This document shows positions 19,899 through 29,000 of a stretch of 64,000 bases of DNA, piece by piece; position 1 is the first letter of the stretch; each line of letters begins with the position of its first letter. Made by a program: the position numbers and the translations under genes. Origin of the DNA: Panacibacter ginsenosidivorans (GTDB taxonomy: Bacteria > Bacteroidota > Bacteroidia > Chitinophagales > Chitinophagaceae); NCBI RefSeq assembly GCF_007971225.1, contig NZ_CP042435.1, positions 3,661,501-3,725,500 of the forward strand, written 5' to 3'. Under the pieces are notes generated by a model. The model was not told the DNA's origin, did not search any database, and worked only from the letters and a program-made list of their open reading frames with translations.

Positions 19899-21362
19899 TT
19901 ATTTACCGTATCCTTCTATCTTTATTACATAAGCATACGGCGCTTTTATTTTATTAGGATCATAATCAGGTAACGTTACTTCTACATTATTGCCTGTTTG
20001 TTTCCACGTAAGTTTCTCTTTAGTAGCAAGGAAACTAATATTGGTTGCTTTTGGCAACTTAATATTTTTCAGCAATAACTTTTTATTGGAAGGATACTGT
20101 GCAAAAACAGCGTACAGATTATTTGCAGTTGGATTGTAAGTAAAGAAAAATTCTTTCACTGCATAACCCGGATCGGGATCAATGGTAAGTTTCAACATGT
20201 AATCTCCGCTTGCTCTGAAATCACCTTCCTTGCGCACAGGTTTGTAATCTGTTTTTCCCTCACTCCACTGGCAGGTATTTTTCCAGCGCACCGTATTATA
20301 AATGCACTCATTGTTTACTTTCATCCAGTCGCCGATCTGCAACAAACGCTCCTGCATGATTGGTGGAATTTTTCCATGTTCATCCGGACCAACATCCAGT
20401 AAAAAATTTCCACCACGACTAACCTTATCAACCAATTGCAATACGAGTGATTGCGCTGTATTATAATCCCATGCATCTTCATTGCGGTTGTAGCCATACG
20501 AGAAACCCATGCCGCGGTTCTCTTCAAAATAATGATCAGCAAAATCAAGCTCTGGTTGATATTCCGGCGTAAAGACCTGGCCATGTTTAAAACGAATACC
20601 GCGGCCCCACCTGTCAAAAGTAACCACGCTGTTTTTTACCGGGCTTTCATTGTATAACCATGCAAGAAACTTTGTTGACTGCCATGTGGTATCAGATTCA
20701 TCCCATTCACCATCTGTCCAGAAAACATCAGGCTTATATGTGTTTATAAGATCAAGCATTTGCGGCCATGCATGTTGTGTTGCATATTGCTGATGATCTT
20801 TTAACCAGATTGGGTTGAACCATTCGTATAAAGAAAAATACATACCGGGATGTACAGAAGTTTTTCTTACTGCTGCAAAAAGATCGCCGAGCAAATCCCT
20901 GTGAGGGCCCGCATCCACTGCATTCCAGGGAAATCCCCAATCACGTGTTGCATCTTTGCTTGGCCATAAGGCAAAACCATCATGATGCTTGGAAGTAAGC
21001 ACAATATATTTTGCGCCTGATGCTTCAAAAAGTTTAGCCCATTCATCAGGGTTAAAAAGATCTGCTGTAAAATGATCTGCAAACTGGTAGTAAGTATTGT
21101 TGCCATAGTTTGCTTTATGATATGCTTTGGTAGCGCTGTCGCCATGTTCCATTGCGTATTGGTACCACTCAGAATAATTTCCTTTTGAGGTAAACCCTGG
21201 CACTGCATATACACCCCAGTGTATAAAAATGCCGAATTTACTGTTGCGGTACCACTCCGGAACAGGCCTTGTGTCAAGGCTTTGCCAGTTCGCATGGTAC
21301 GTTTGTGCATTAATAAGTGTTGCGCAAAAGAGCAATGATAAAATGCAGAGTATTCTTTTCAT
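19899..21362 (-). CDS. Alpha-L-fucosidase, GH29
   Basis: This secreted retaining alpha-L-fucosidase has 487 residues. The signal peptide ends at INAQ (residue 20). The GH29 barrel is clear: WYRNSKFGIFIHWGVYAVP near 38-55, YIVLTSKHHDGFALW near 119-133 with the substrate-contacting HH, and the nucleophile Asp217 in KPDVFWTDGEWDE. The fold ends with GGNFLLDVGPDEHGKIP and a C-terminal beta domain follows. It would release terminal fucose from glycans in the periplasm. It sits upstream of the DUF3472/alpha-galactosidase-like operon on the same strand, with a repeat pair between, and is divergent from the hydroxylase gene. Confidence 0.93.
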   Translation of the reverse strand: MKRILCILSLLFCATLINAQTYHANWQSLDTRPVPEWYRNSKFGIFIHWGVYAVPGFTSKGNYSEWYQYAMEHGDSATKAYHKANYGNNTYYQFADHFTADLFNPDEWAKLFEASGAKYIVLTSKHHDGFALWPSKDATRDWGFPWNAVDAGPHRDLLGDLFAAVRKTSVHPGMYFSLYEWFNPIWLKDHQQYATQHAWPQMLDLINTYKPDVFWTDGEWDESDTTWQSTKFLAWLYNESPVKNSVVTFDRWGRGIRFKHGQVFTPEYQPELDFADHYFEENRGMGFSYGYNRNEDAWDYNTAQSLVLQLVDKVSRGGNFLLDVGPDEHGKIPPIMQERLLQIGDWMKVNNECIYNTVRWKNTCQWSEGKTDYKPVRKEGDFRASGDYMLKLTIDPDPGYAVKEFFFTYNPTANNLYAVFAQYPSNKKLLLKNIKLPKATNISFLATKEKLTWKQTGNNVEVTLPDYDPNKIKAPYAYVIKIEGYGK

Positions 21363-21529
21363 ATAAGCAGCCGTTTTATAAATTGAAAGTTAGTGCAATG
21401 GGGGATTACAACCTGATTAATAATTATCATTTAGTGTTATTCGGTTACCCTTACAAGCCTCTTAAATTTATTGAGTATTGTTCGTAACGCAGTGAAATTT
21501 TATAACTTACGGTATAATGTATTTGTTGT

Positions 21530-22348
21530 ATGAACGAGATCATTAATTATTTTCAAACTATCCCTTCATTGCACCGCGCATTGATATTAGCGGGCGGAAT
21601 TACTTTTTTCTGGCTGCTTGAAAGTGGTGTTCCCCTATTTCGTTTTGGTTACAACAAATGGAAACATGCAGGCGTAAATTTCTTCTTCACCTTCACAACC
21701 CTCGTTATAAATTTTGGATTTGCAATACTGATCGTTTTATCAAGCGACTGGTGTATTGCTCACCATGTTGGATTACTTCAATGGATCAATATGCCTTTGT
21801 GGCTTGAAATGATCGCTGGTTTATTGCTGCTTGATCTTGTTGGCGCATACACCATTCATCTTATAGAACACAAAGTAAAATGGATGTGGAAATTTCACAT
21901 GGTGCATCATGCAGATACCTATGTTGATACTACAACAGCCAATCGTCATCATCCCGGTGAAAGTGTTTTTCGTGCTGTGTTTGCTATCATCGCTGTATGG
22001 GTTACCGGTGCACCTATCTGGCTGGTGATGTTGTATCAGAGTTTAAGTGTCGTGTTGTCGCAGTTTAATCATGCAAACATTAACATGCCCGAATGGTTAG
22101 ATAGACCTTTGCGTTATATAATTGTAACACCAAATATGCATCGCATACATCATCACTTTGTGCGGCCTCAAACAGACAGCAACTACAGTAATATTTTTTC
22201 TGTGTGGGACAGGCTCTTTGGCACGTACAATAATACACCGATGAAAGATATTCGCTATGGCCTCGATGTATTGCAAAATAAAAATGATGTGAACATTGTT
22301 ACTATGCTAAAAATTCCCTTCGATAAAAATATAAAAACAGATTATTGA
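21530..22348 (+). CDS. Fatty acid hydroxylase / sterol desaturase family membrane protein
   Basis: This integral membrane di-iron oxygenase has 272 residues. It has four or so hydrophobic segments (about 18-35, 50-72, 92-110, 145-170). The histidine clusters are H110-x3-H114, H123-x2-HH126-127, H140/H141 and H204-x2-HHH207-209, all of which fit the family metal site. Known members hydroxylate or desaturate lipids, sterols or carotenoids; this sequence does not show which. It is divergent from the fucosidase. The next gene on the strand lies beyond a repeat pair. Confidence 0.88.
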   Translation: MNEIINYFQTIPSLHRALILAGGITFFWLLESGVPLFRFGYNKWKHAGVNFFFTFTTLVINFGFAILIVLSSDWCIAHHVGLLQWINMPLWLEMIAGLLLLDLVGAYTIHLIEHKVKWMWKFHMVHHADTYVDTTTANRHHPGESVFRAVFAIIAVWVTGAPIWLVMLYQSLSVVLSQFNHANINMPEWLDRPLRYIIVTPNMHRIHHHFVRPQTDSNYSNIFSVWDRLFGTYNNTPMKDIRYGLDVLQNKNDVNIVTMLKIPFDKNIKTDY

Positions 22349-22385
22349 TATTTTGTTACCAGCTACAGTGCTTTTGTTATCGCCT

Positions 22386-22529
22386 GTTGTGTCACTCACT
22401 TGTACGTCCGGAACGTTGTTTGGCAAAGTCAAAATTCAAAAATAAAAAGTCAAAATGCAGTTGCTTTCTTTTTGATTTTTGCATTTTTACTTTTGACTTA
22501 TATTCAACAGTACAAGTGTGCGACGCAAG
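22386..22529. repeat. Dispersed intergenic repeat, inverted pair (B/A) with AT-rich palindromic spacer
   Basis: A perfect forward class B core (22386-22405) lies 37 bases after a stop codon and faces a reverse class A core (22510-22529, ending CAAG rather than CAAC). The spacer is AT-rich and loosely palindromic: AAAAGTCAAAATGC at the left echoes GCATTTTTACTTTTGACT at the right. The right tail runs to 36 bases before the next ATG. Confidence 0.85.
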
Positions 22530-22592
22530 GAACGGTGATAGCAGCTATGCAGCTGAGTACAAAAAAATATTTAGCCATACAAAAAATAAAAT

Positions 22593-22979
22593 ATGCAGGA
22601 TAAAGCCATTCCCACTTCCATTGCGCCGTGGATATCTGTAAAAGGCAGCGCAAAAGCAATTGCATTTTATAAAACTGCATTTGGTGCAATAGAAACGTAT
22701 CATCTTGAAGATCCAGGTGGTGGCATTGTTTCCAAACTTTCTGCAGACGGTGCAGATTTTTGGATCAGTATTGAGCCAGGTGATGATGCAGCACAACCAC
22801 ATGATGAAGAAAGGATTCGCATGATCTTAACGGTAACTAATCCTGACGCAGTCTTCGCAAAAGCAATTGCAGCAGGAGCTACAGAAGTATTCCCTGTTGG
22901 CGAAGAGTATGGCTGGAGATTAGGACGCTTGGTTGATCCTTACGGGCATCACTGGGAGATAGGCAGACCACTCGAATAA
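22593..22979 (+). CDS. VOC family protein, PhnB-like glyoxalase fold
   Basis: This small cytoplasmic protein of 128 residues has paired beta-alpha-beta-beta-beta modules of the vicinal-oxygen-chelate superfamily. It starts with PWISVKGSAKAIAFYKTAFG, as in PhnB-like proteins, and ends with GRLVDPYGHHWEIGRPLE, which carries the usual metal-binding Glu/His region. Reaction and substrate are unknown. A second VOC gene follows after 26 bases on the same strand, so the two are probably cotranscribed. Confidence 0.85.
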   Translation: MQDKAIPTSIAPWISVKGSAKAIAFYKTAFGAIETYHLEDPGGGIVSKLSADGADFWISIEPGDDAAQPHDEERIRMILTVTNPDAVFAKAIAAGATEVFPVGEEYGWRLGRLVDPYGHHWEIGRPLE

Positions 22980-23005
22980 ATTTCTGAATATTTAAAATTA
23001 TAAGC

Positions 23006-23356
23006 ATGTCATTCGAAAGCATCGTACCAATATTATATTCATCAGATATTACAAGAAGTATTAACTATTATACGAACGAGCTTGCATTCGATGATAGCTG
23101 GAAGTGGGATGAACCAACAACATTCGGCGGCGTATCCAAAGATTGTGTTCGCTTATTTTTTTGTTTGAATGCACAGGGAAGCCCCGGAACATGGATCGCT
23201 ATTAACCTTGATAATGTTGATGAATATTACGAGATCATCAAAGCAAGGGGTGCAAAAATATTATCTCCACCAGGCGATAAAGAATGGTTTATGAGAGAGA
23301 TGCTGGTTGAAGACCCCGATGGACATATCATCAGGTTTGGCCATGGTACTGAATAA
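23006..23356 (+). CDS. VOC family protein (glyoxalase / bleomycin-resistance-like)
   Basis: This 116-residue protein has the VOC fold. It begins FESIVPILYSSDITRSINYY and ends FMREMLVEDPDGHIIRFGHG, the typical last strand with the DPDGH turn. The family includes glyoxalases, dioxygenases and drug-binding proteins. The segment WKWDEPTTFGGVSKDCVRLFF is like the bleomycin-resistance-type members, but resistance cannot be claimed. It lies 26 bases after the first VOC gene. Confidence 0.83.
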   Translation: MSFESIVPILYSSDITRSINYYTNELAFDDSWKWDEPTTFGGVSKDCVRLFFCLNAQGSPGTWIAINLDNVDEYYEIIKARGAKILSPPGDKEWFMREMLVEDPDGHIIRFGHGTE

Positions 23357-23455
23357 AGCCTTGTTATTTTGAAATTTAATTTTATCCGGCCTGTAACTTT
23401 TTAAAAAGCTAAACGTACCAAATAGAAAATATTCCAACATTAAAAACCTGAGGTA

Positions 23456-24172
23456 ATGAAAAAAGTATTCCTGTTTGCATGTCTCGCAATAACGATGAAC
23501 AGTTTTGCTATTGGTAAAAACATAAGAGGCAATGGTGTTCTTAAAAGTGAAACAAGAGAAGTTGGTTCTTTTACGGGCCTTTCATCAGGCGGGCCGATGA
23601 GTGTGGAGATTTCATATGGCACATCTACTAGTCTAAAGATCGAAGGAGATGAAAATATTTTGCCATACATTGAAACTTATGTAAAGGATGGCACACTAAA
23701 AATAAAAGTGAAAGATTTAAATTCCGTTAGTCCGCAAATAAAGTTAAGGGTACAGGTAAGTATGACATCAATCAATGCCATCTCACAAAGTGGCAGCGGC
23801 ATGATCAGTGGTAATGGCAACTTTGAAAATAATGGCGCTACTGATTTTAGCATGTCTGGCTCTGGCAGGATAGAACTTACGTTTGCAAAATTCAATGGCG
23901 CCAATATTTCTATGAGCGGCAGCGGATCAATTGAATTAAAAGGCAGCATCAACGGCAGTCTCGATATGCACCAGAGTGGCAGCGGAAATATTAACTGCAT
24001 CAATGCTCCCTGCGATAATGCAACTGCAAACATCAGTGGCAGCGGTACCATGAAATTGAATGCAGCAAAATCAATTGATCTGCGTATCAGCGGCAGCGGT
24101 GATATTTATTATACAGGTAATGCATCAATCAATTCGCATATATCAGGTAGTGGACATATCCATAAAATATAA
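23456..24172 (+). CDS. Head GIN domain protein (DUF2807), secreted
   Basis: This 238-residue protein has a signal peptide (MKKVFLFACLAITMNSFA). A DUF2807 / GIN-domain right-handed beta-helix fills the rest. The fold shows as repeated S-G-S-G motifs: QSGSGMISGNG, MSGSGRIELT, MSGSGSIELKG, QSGSGNINC, ISGSGTMKLN, ISGSGDIYY and ISGSGHI, spaced 15-25 residues apart. Such proteins are common in Bacteroidota envelopes and have no settled function. It stands alone with a strong terminator. Confidence 0.9.
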   Translation: MKKVFLFACLAITMNSFAIGKNIRGNGVLKSETREVGSFTGLSSGGPMSVEISYGTSTSLKIEGDENILPYIETYVKDGTLKIKVKDLNSVSPQIKLRVQVSMTSINAISQSGSGMISGNGNFENNGATDFSMSGSGRIELTFAKFNGANISMSGSGSIELKGSINGSLDMHQSGSGNINCINAPCDNATANISGSGTMKLNAAKSIDLRISGSGDIYYTGNASINSHISGSGHIHKI

Positions 24173-24193
24173 AACAACAACTACACATATATC

Positions 24194-24228
24194 CAAAGCC
24201 CCGCAATTATTGCGGGGCTTTGTTTTTT
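24194..24228 (+). terminator. Rho-independent terminator after the GIN-domain gene
   Basis: A perfect 13-base stem, CAAAGCCCCGCAA with TTGCGGGGCTTTG, has a TTA loop and is followed by TTTTTT. It lies 21 bases after the stop. Confidence 0.92.
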
Positions 24229-24266
24229 ATTGGAAAAGCATTTGAATATTTAATGAATACTATAAA

Positions 24267-24292
24267 TAAAAAAAGGAGGACATTCATCCTCC
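24267..24292 (-). terminator. Rho-independent terminator for the minus-strand hypothetical gene
   Basis: Read on the minus strand, GGAGGA-TGAATG-TCCTCC is followed by seven T residues. It lies about 55 bases past the stop at 24348. Confidence 0.75.
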
Positions 24293-24347
24293 GCCGTTCT
24301 CCTCAATTCTAACCGATATATATTAAGTGGTGTTTTTTGCAGGTAGC

Positions 24348-24791
24348 CTAAATGCTTATGTATACTTTATCTGTTCCGTTGCCATTAACCATTATACCAT
24401 TCTGCATTTGCAATTCGCTACCTTTTGAATTGTATGTAAGCGTATAAGAAACTTCAAGATGTTCTTTTGAATCAAATACGTTGGGAACTTTTACTGTTTG
24501 CGCTATAGCCTCCTGCAGCGATGGATATTGCTTCAGCGTTTGCGCATCAAAGGTTTTTTCCCAAACTGTTGAACGTCCATTGCTGCTTACTTTTTCGATT
24601 GTAATGTGCACCGTTGCTAATGTATTATTATACACGTCAGAACTATAGTCGCTGCTTTTATATAAAGCAAAGGATATATTTTTTTCAACCGGCTTTGCGG
24701 GTGTTATAATTTCTTTAATTGAGCCACTCATTGCATAAACTGCCACTGCTGCTGCAATTATTATCGGTATTAAAACTTTGATCTTTTTCAT
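24348..24791 (-). CDS. Hypothetical membrane-anchored or secreted protein
   Basis: I do not recognise this 147-residue protein. It has a basic start and one hydrophobic segment (KKIKVLIPIIIAAAVAVYAM), either a signal anchor or an uncleaved signal peptide. A Lys/Pro-containing linker follows, then a soluble region rich in beta-strand patterns (TLATVHITIEKV, HLEVSYTLTYNSKG, DKVYISI) with a short helix (QYPSLQEAIAQTVKV). It has its own terminator and no obvious operon partner. Confidence 0.75.
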   Translation of the reverse strand: MKKIKVLIPIIIAAAVAVYAMSGSIKEIITPAKPVEKNISFALYKSSDYSSDVYNNTLATVHITIEKVSSNGRSTVWEKTFDAQTLKQYPSLQEAIAQTVKVPNVFDSKEHLEVSYTLTYNSKGSELQMQNGIMVNGNGTDKVYISI

Positions 24792-24989
24792 AATCGGTCA
24801 TTTGCTTATACATTGGCAAATGCCATGACGAAAGCCGTTAAAGAATGTTAACCACGTAACAAATGGCGGAAATCCGGTGATGAATGGTAAAATAATAGTG
24901 ATGAATTGTTGGATGCCTTTCGTGGGCTTTCTTTCGCTATAAACAAAGTGTTCGCTTATGATACAGACACTGTAACAGAGTGATACAAA

Positions 24990-25769
24990 TCACTCAAGTC
25001 CTTTCCTGATAGCGGTTTCCATCGGTGAGTAATTCCCGTCTGATCTTTCTGGTTGCAGATCTGCGACGGGTAGTAACGGAGGTTGCGCCATGAATCTCAC
25101 ATTCTTTCCATGATGCGGCTGTGCAGCATGCACCAGGAAAGGATGACATAAATAAACAGTTCCGGGTTTGCCTGTCGCTAACACATCATAAACCGATGCA
25201 GTTGCATTTAATTTTTGAGCGAGTTCTAAAAAGGATAAACCTTTATCGCCATAAGGCTGCAATATTTTTGCAACGGAAATATGCGAACCCGGTTTTATTC
25301 TGGTAGGTGCGTCATCTTTTGTTATTTCGGAGAACAGGAACAACATCAGTAATACCCTGCCTTTTGAATGCACATTTATTCTCCATGAAAAATAATCCTG
25401 CGGGTCATCTCCGGGAAAACTTGCTTCTACATGCCAGCCAGTATCATTTGGTTCTTCATTAGAAGGAAACCGAACAGGGAATGTTCCTAAACTATTTCTC
25501 GGCAACCATCTTCCTTTACCAACAAGCTGATTGAATGCCGTATGCAACATTTCATTATTCACCGCTTTTCTAAATGGCTCCTGTGCATAATCTCCAAGCC
25601 TTACCACCGGCTTTGTCCATGTGCTTGCATCATTTGGGTCGCAGCCCGCATCTTTCCATAAAATATTTCTTGCTTCTTCTGCAGTTGCTTCAGAAAAAAC
25701 ATTTTCGAGTTTTACATATCCTTCATTAATGAATTGTGCAATGTCTTTATCACTTAATACAGTACTCAT
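24990..25769 (-). CDS. Phytanoyl-CoA dioxygenase (PhyH) family protein
   Basis: This is a predicted Fe(II)/2-oxoglutarate oxygenase of 259 residues with no signal peptide. The double-stranded beta-helix shows as GWHVEASFPGDDP (His113, Glu115) and HPFLVHAAQPHHGKNVRFM (His214, Arg225). The usual motif is H-x-D...H; here the acidic ligand position appears to be Glu, which some family members use. Length and overall layout fit small bacterial PhyH proteins. The substrate is unknown. A repeat half-site lies 91 bases upstream. Confidence 0.83.
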   Translation of the reverse strand: MSTVLSDKDIAQFINEGYVKLENVFSEATAEEARNILWKDAGCDPNDASTWTKPVVRLGDYAQEPFRKAVNNEMLHTAFNQLVGKGRWLPRNSLGTFPVRFPSNEEPNDTGWHVEASFPGDDPQDYFSWRINVHSKGRVLLMLFLFSEITKDDAPTRIKPGSHISVAKILQPYGDKGLSFLELAQKLNATASVYDVLATGKPGTVYLCHPFLVHAAQPHHGKNVRFMAQPPLLPVADLQPERSDGNYSPMETAIRKGLE

Positions 25770-25859
25770 AGTTTATTAAAGTAAGAACAAATTCTTTTTT
25801 CAGTTTATATAAGTGTGAATTTTTTTACGTGCCAAACTGGGGAATATAATTATGCTTTC

Positions 25860-25879
25860 GTTGCGTCGCACATTTGTAC
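25860..25879 (+). repeat. Dispersed intergenic repeat half-site, class A, solo
   Basis: The core is GTTGCGTCGCACATTTGTAC (one change). It lies upstream of the PhyH gene and carries an outward tail (GAAAGCATAATTATATTCC on the minus strand). No reverse half is seen before the next gene end at 26038. Confidence 0.8.
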
Positions 25880-26037
25880 TGTAGCACAAGTAGCAGTATT
25901 CTTAAAAAATGGAATGTCTCGTGGCTAAATCAGGAGTTTTTAATCTAGTGACTCTGTTTATTTATAACTCAAAAGTTGAGAACATTTAGAAGTTATCACA
26001 GAATCTAGGACGAAACAAATATTGTTTTTAAAAGAAA

Positions 26038-29000
26038 TCATTGCTTAAGTAACTTCAAAAAATTAAGCTTTGTATTGTTTTGAACCTTTATAATATAAAG
26101 ACCTTTCGGCAATTTTTTTATTGGCAAATAAATTATTCCTGCTTTTGTTTGTTTCTTCTCCCAGACTAATTGACCATTAATGTTAATAATACTTAGTGTT
26201 ATATTTTGATATTCGTTATTTAGTTTTAAAACAGCATCACTACTCGTGGGATTTGGATATATTTTTATGTCTTCTGAATTGGTCCGGACATTAGAAATAT
26301 TCTCCAAAAGAGAACTGCCAGTAAGTGTTGTAAATTCATTCCCGTTTGAAAAATCGCTTGAAATAAATGGCGTGCGAACACAAATAGCTTGTACCCTCCA
26401 TTGATATGTAGAGCCCAACGTAAGCGTTTTAATTGTCTTACTATTTATTGGAACGTTAACGGATGTCCATAATAGTATACCCGATTTTCTATACTGGAGC
26501 CGATAACCTACAGCACATGATACACTATCCCAACTAAATTTTGCGGATGTAGTTGAAATATTTGAAACTATTAATCCACTAGGTTTATTACAACTTTGAT
26601 AAGAGACGTTGAGTGCAAGAGAAGTGTCCTTACAATTGTTTACATCAGTTGTAATAACTTGGTAAGCCCCAGCATTTGAAATTGTAATAATTTGTGTTGT
26701 ATCCATTGTATTCCAGTAATACGTATTTGCAACTGAAGAGGTCAGAGTTATATTATTACCAGGGCAAACATTTTCAATTGAACCCGAATAGGTTATTGTA
26801 GGCTTAATACTATTACTACAATCTGTTGAGTTGTTTAATGAATATTCACTCAAAAAAGCATTGGGCAGTGGAATTAAAGTATCGTCTGTTAGATTGACCC
26901 AGCTTCCACCTGTATATAAAGTAGAAGAGTTTAAAGTTATTGAATTTACTGAAGCTAAAGGTTGGTACGCAAAATTTATAGGAGTTTGTGATGTTTTATT
27001 AATTGCAACAAAATGTTTTTGAGAAATATTGTTAACAGAAGAAATGCCATTTACATCGTTAGAGCCAACATATATGGCGTTATTTCCTGAGGCAAGAGAA
27101 AGTATTGTAGGTGCAGTACCCGAGCTGTTTAGTAATCTTGCATCAAAAGATTTTAGCGAATCATTTTTTAAATCAAAAGAAGCTAATGAAAAAATTGGTT
27201 TGCCAAACACTTTTGAAAACTGGCCGCCAGCATAAAAACTGGCTGAATCCGCTACAAGAGCATAGACAGTGTTGTTAGGATTTGGGTTCCAGTTTGATAG
27301 AATGCCTGTTTTGTTATCAACCTTTGCCAAATAAGGCCGGGAAATATTGCCAATGGTTTTAAACTGTCCTCCCATATACACACTATCGCCGTTAGGAAGA
27401 ATAGATAATACAATATTATTTGCACCGGGATTCCATTGTGTTAATATTCCCGTTTTTATATTAATTGCGGCAGCCCTTATTCTACTGATGCTATTTGCAG
27501 TTCTGAAATCGCCGCCAATATAAAGCACACTATCCTTTAATGCCATACTATAAATCGTGTTATTAAACCCTATATTCCACGACAATGAATTACTGTTTTT
27601 TAAATTGTAAACAGCAAAATTATTTTTGGGTAAGTCAGGTATTGAAAAATTTCCTCCCAAGAAAATTAAGGAGTCTTTTACTGCAAGACTCCTTATCTCT
27701 CCTCCAATAGGAAAGTAGGTTGAATCTAGTGTATTGCTATTGATATCAAAAACAGCAAAAGCAGATCTGTTTTCATAATTAGTAAGTGTAAAACTACCTG
27801 TTACTATGAGTTCATTATTTTGCCCTTTCAGTATGTTATACACATTATTATTCAAGTTATAAATATCTGGAGAAAGGCTGTCAGTAAGGAGATCATATGA
27901 CGCAAGATGATTTCTTTTTACCGGTGGTAAAATACAAGGTGCATAAAAAAAGTTGAAATAACCGCCGATTATTAGTTTGTTATCTGACAATATAAGATCA
28001 GATACGATATCATCAGGGTCTCTATTAAAATGATGGGATAATTTTTGTGTAGTTAAATTAATTGATACAACATTTTTTTTAAACGTAATGCTATCAACGT
28101 AATTAAAATCTCCACCAACAAAAATTTCATTTTCATAAGTATGCAAGCAGCTTACTGTGCCAACATAGGGGAAAGAAATTTCTGTATTAAAGTTTGAAAT
28201 TTTTCTACTGGGTATATTGTAATTGGCAATATGATTTCTTTTAACAAGGTTGCAAGCGGAAAAGGCCCCATATAATATGATATCCGTTTGCCCTTCGTAA
28301 ATACCATATACCGCATTATCTAAAAATGGGTTCCATGAATCAATGGCATTTGTACTAAGATCATAACGTATTATATTATCTTGGGTAATGTTACCTGCCT
28401 GACTAAAAGTTCCGCCTATATATAATTTGCTACCTGATACACTTATGCTGGTAACTGTGTTGTTTGCATCAAGCTCAAAAGATAAAGGATTATTGGAGGC
28501 AGTATCCATAGCTGCGATCCTTTGTTTAGCAACTCCGTTTATTTTTGTAAAATCACCACCTAAATATATAATGTTGTTAATAAGCTTAATGCAGTTTACC
28601 ACTGAATTAGGCGAAGGATTCCATAGGCTATCCATTTTGCCTTCAATTATATCCACTTTTCCAATATATGGATGTAAGCTACCATTAAGGAACGTGAAAG
28701 CTCCACATAAGAATATATTACTATTATTTTGGTTGATCAGCATTTGCTTAACCACATTGTTTGCCTTTGGATTCCATTGCGTAAGTTGATTGGATATAGT
28801 CAAAGCAGCAGCATAAAATCTTGCCGCTCCTTTAACAAGAGTAAAAGAACCCCCCATATATACAACTCCGTTATTGTACTGCATACATTCTACTATGCCA
28901 TTTGGGGCTGGATTCCATGACGTGACCTGGTTAGTTGGAATCGATATAGCGGCGGCATTAGTTCTGTTGAGGCTGTTTATTTTTGTAAAACTTCCTCCAA

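Noticed and set aside
22345-22641. Short open frame right after the hydroxylase gene
   Set aside because: It is translated from the repeat pair and its AT-rich spacer; the peptide parts come from the repeat core and recur at other copies.
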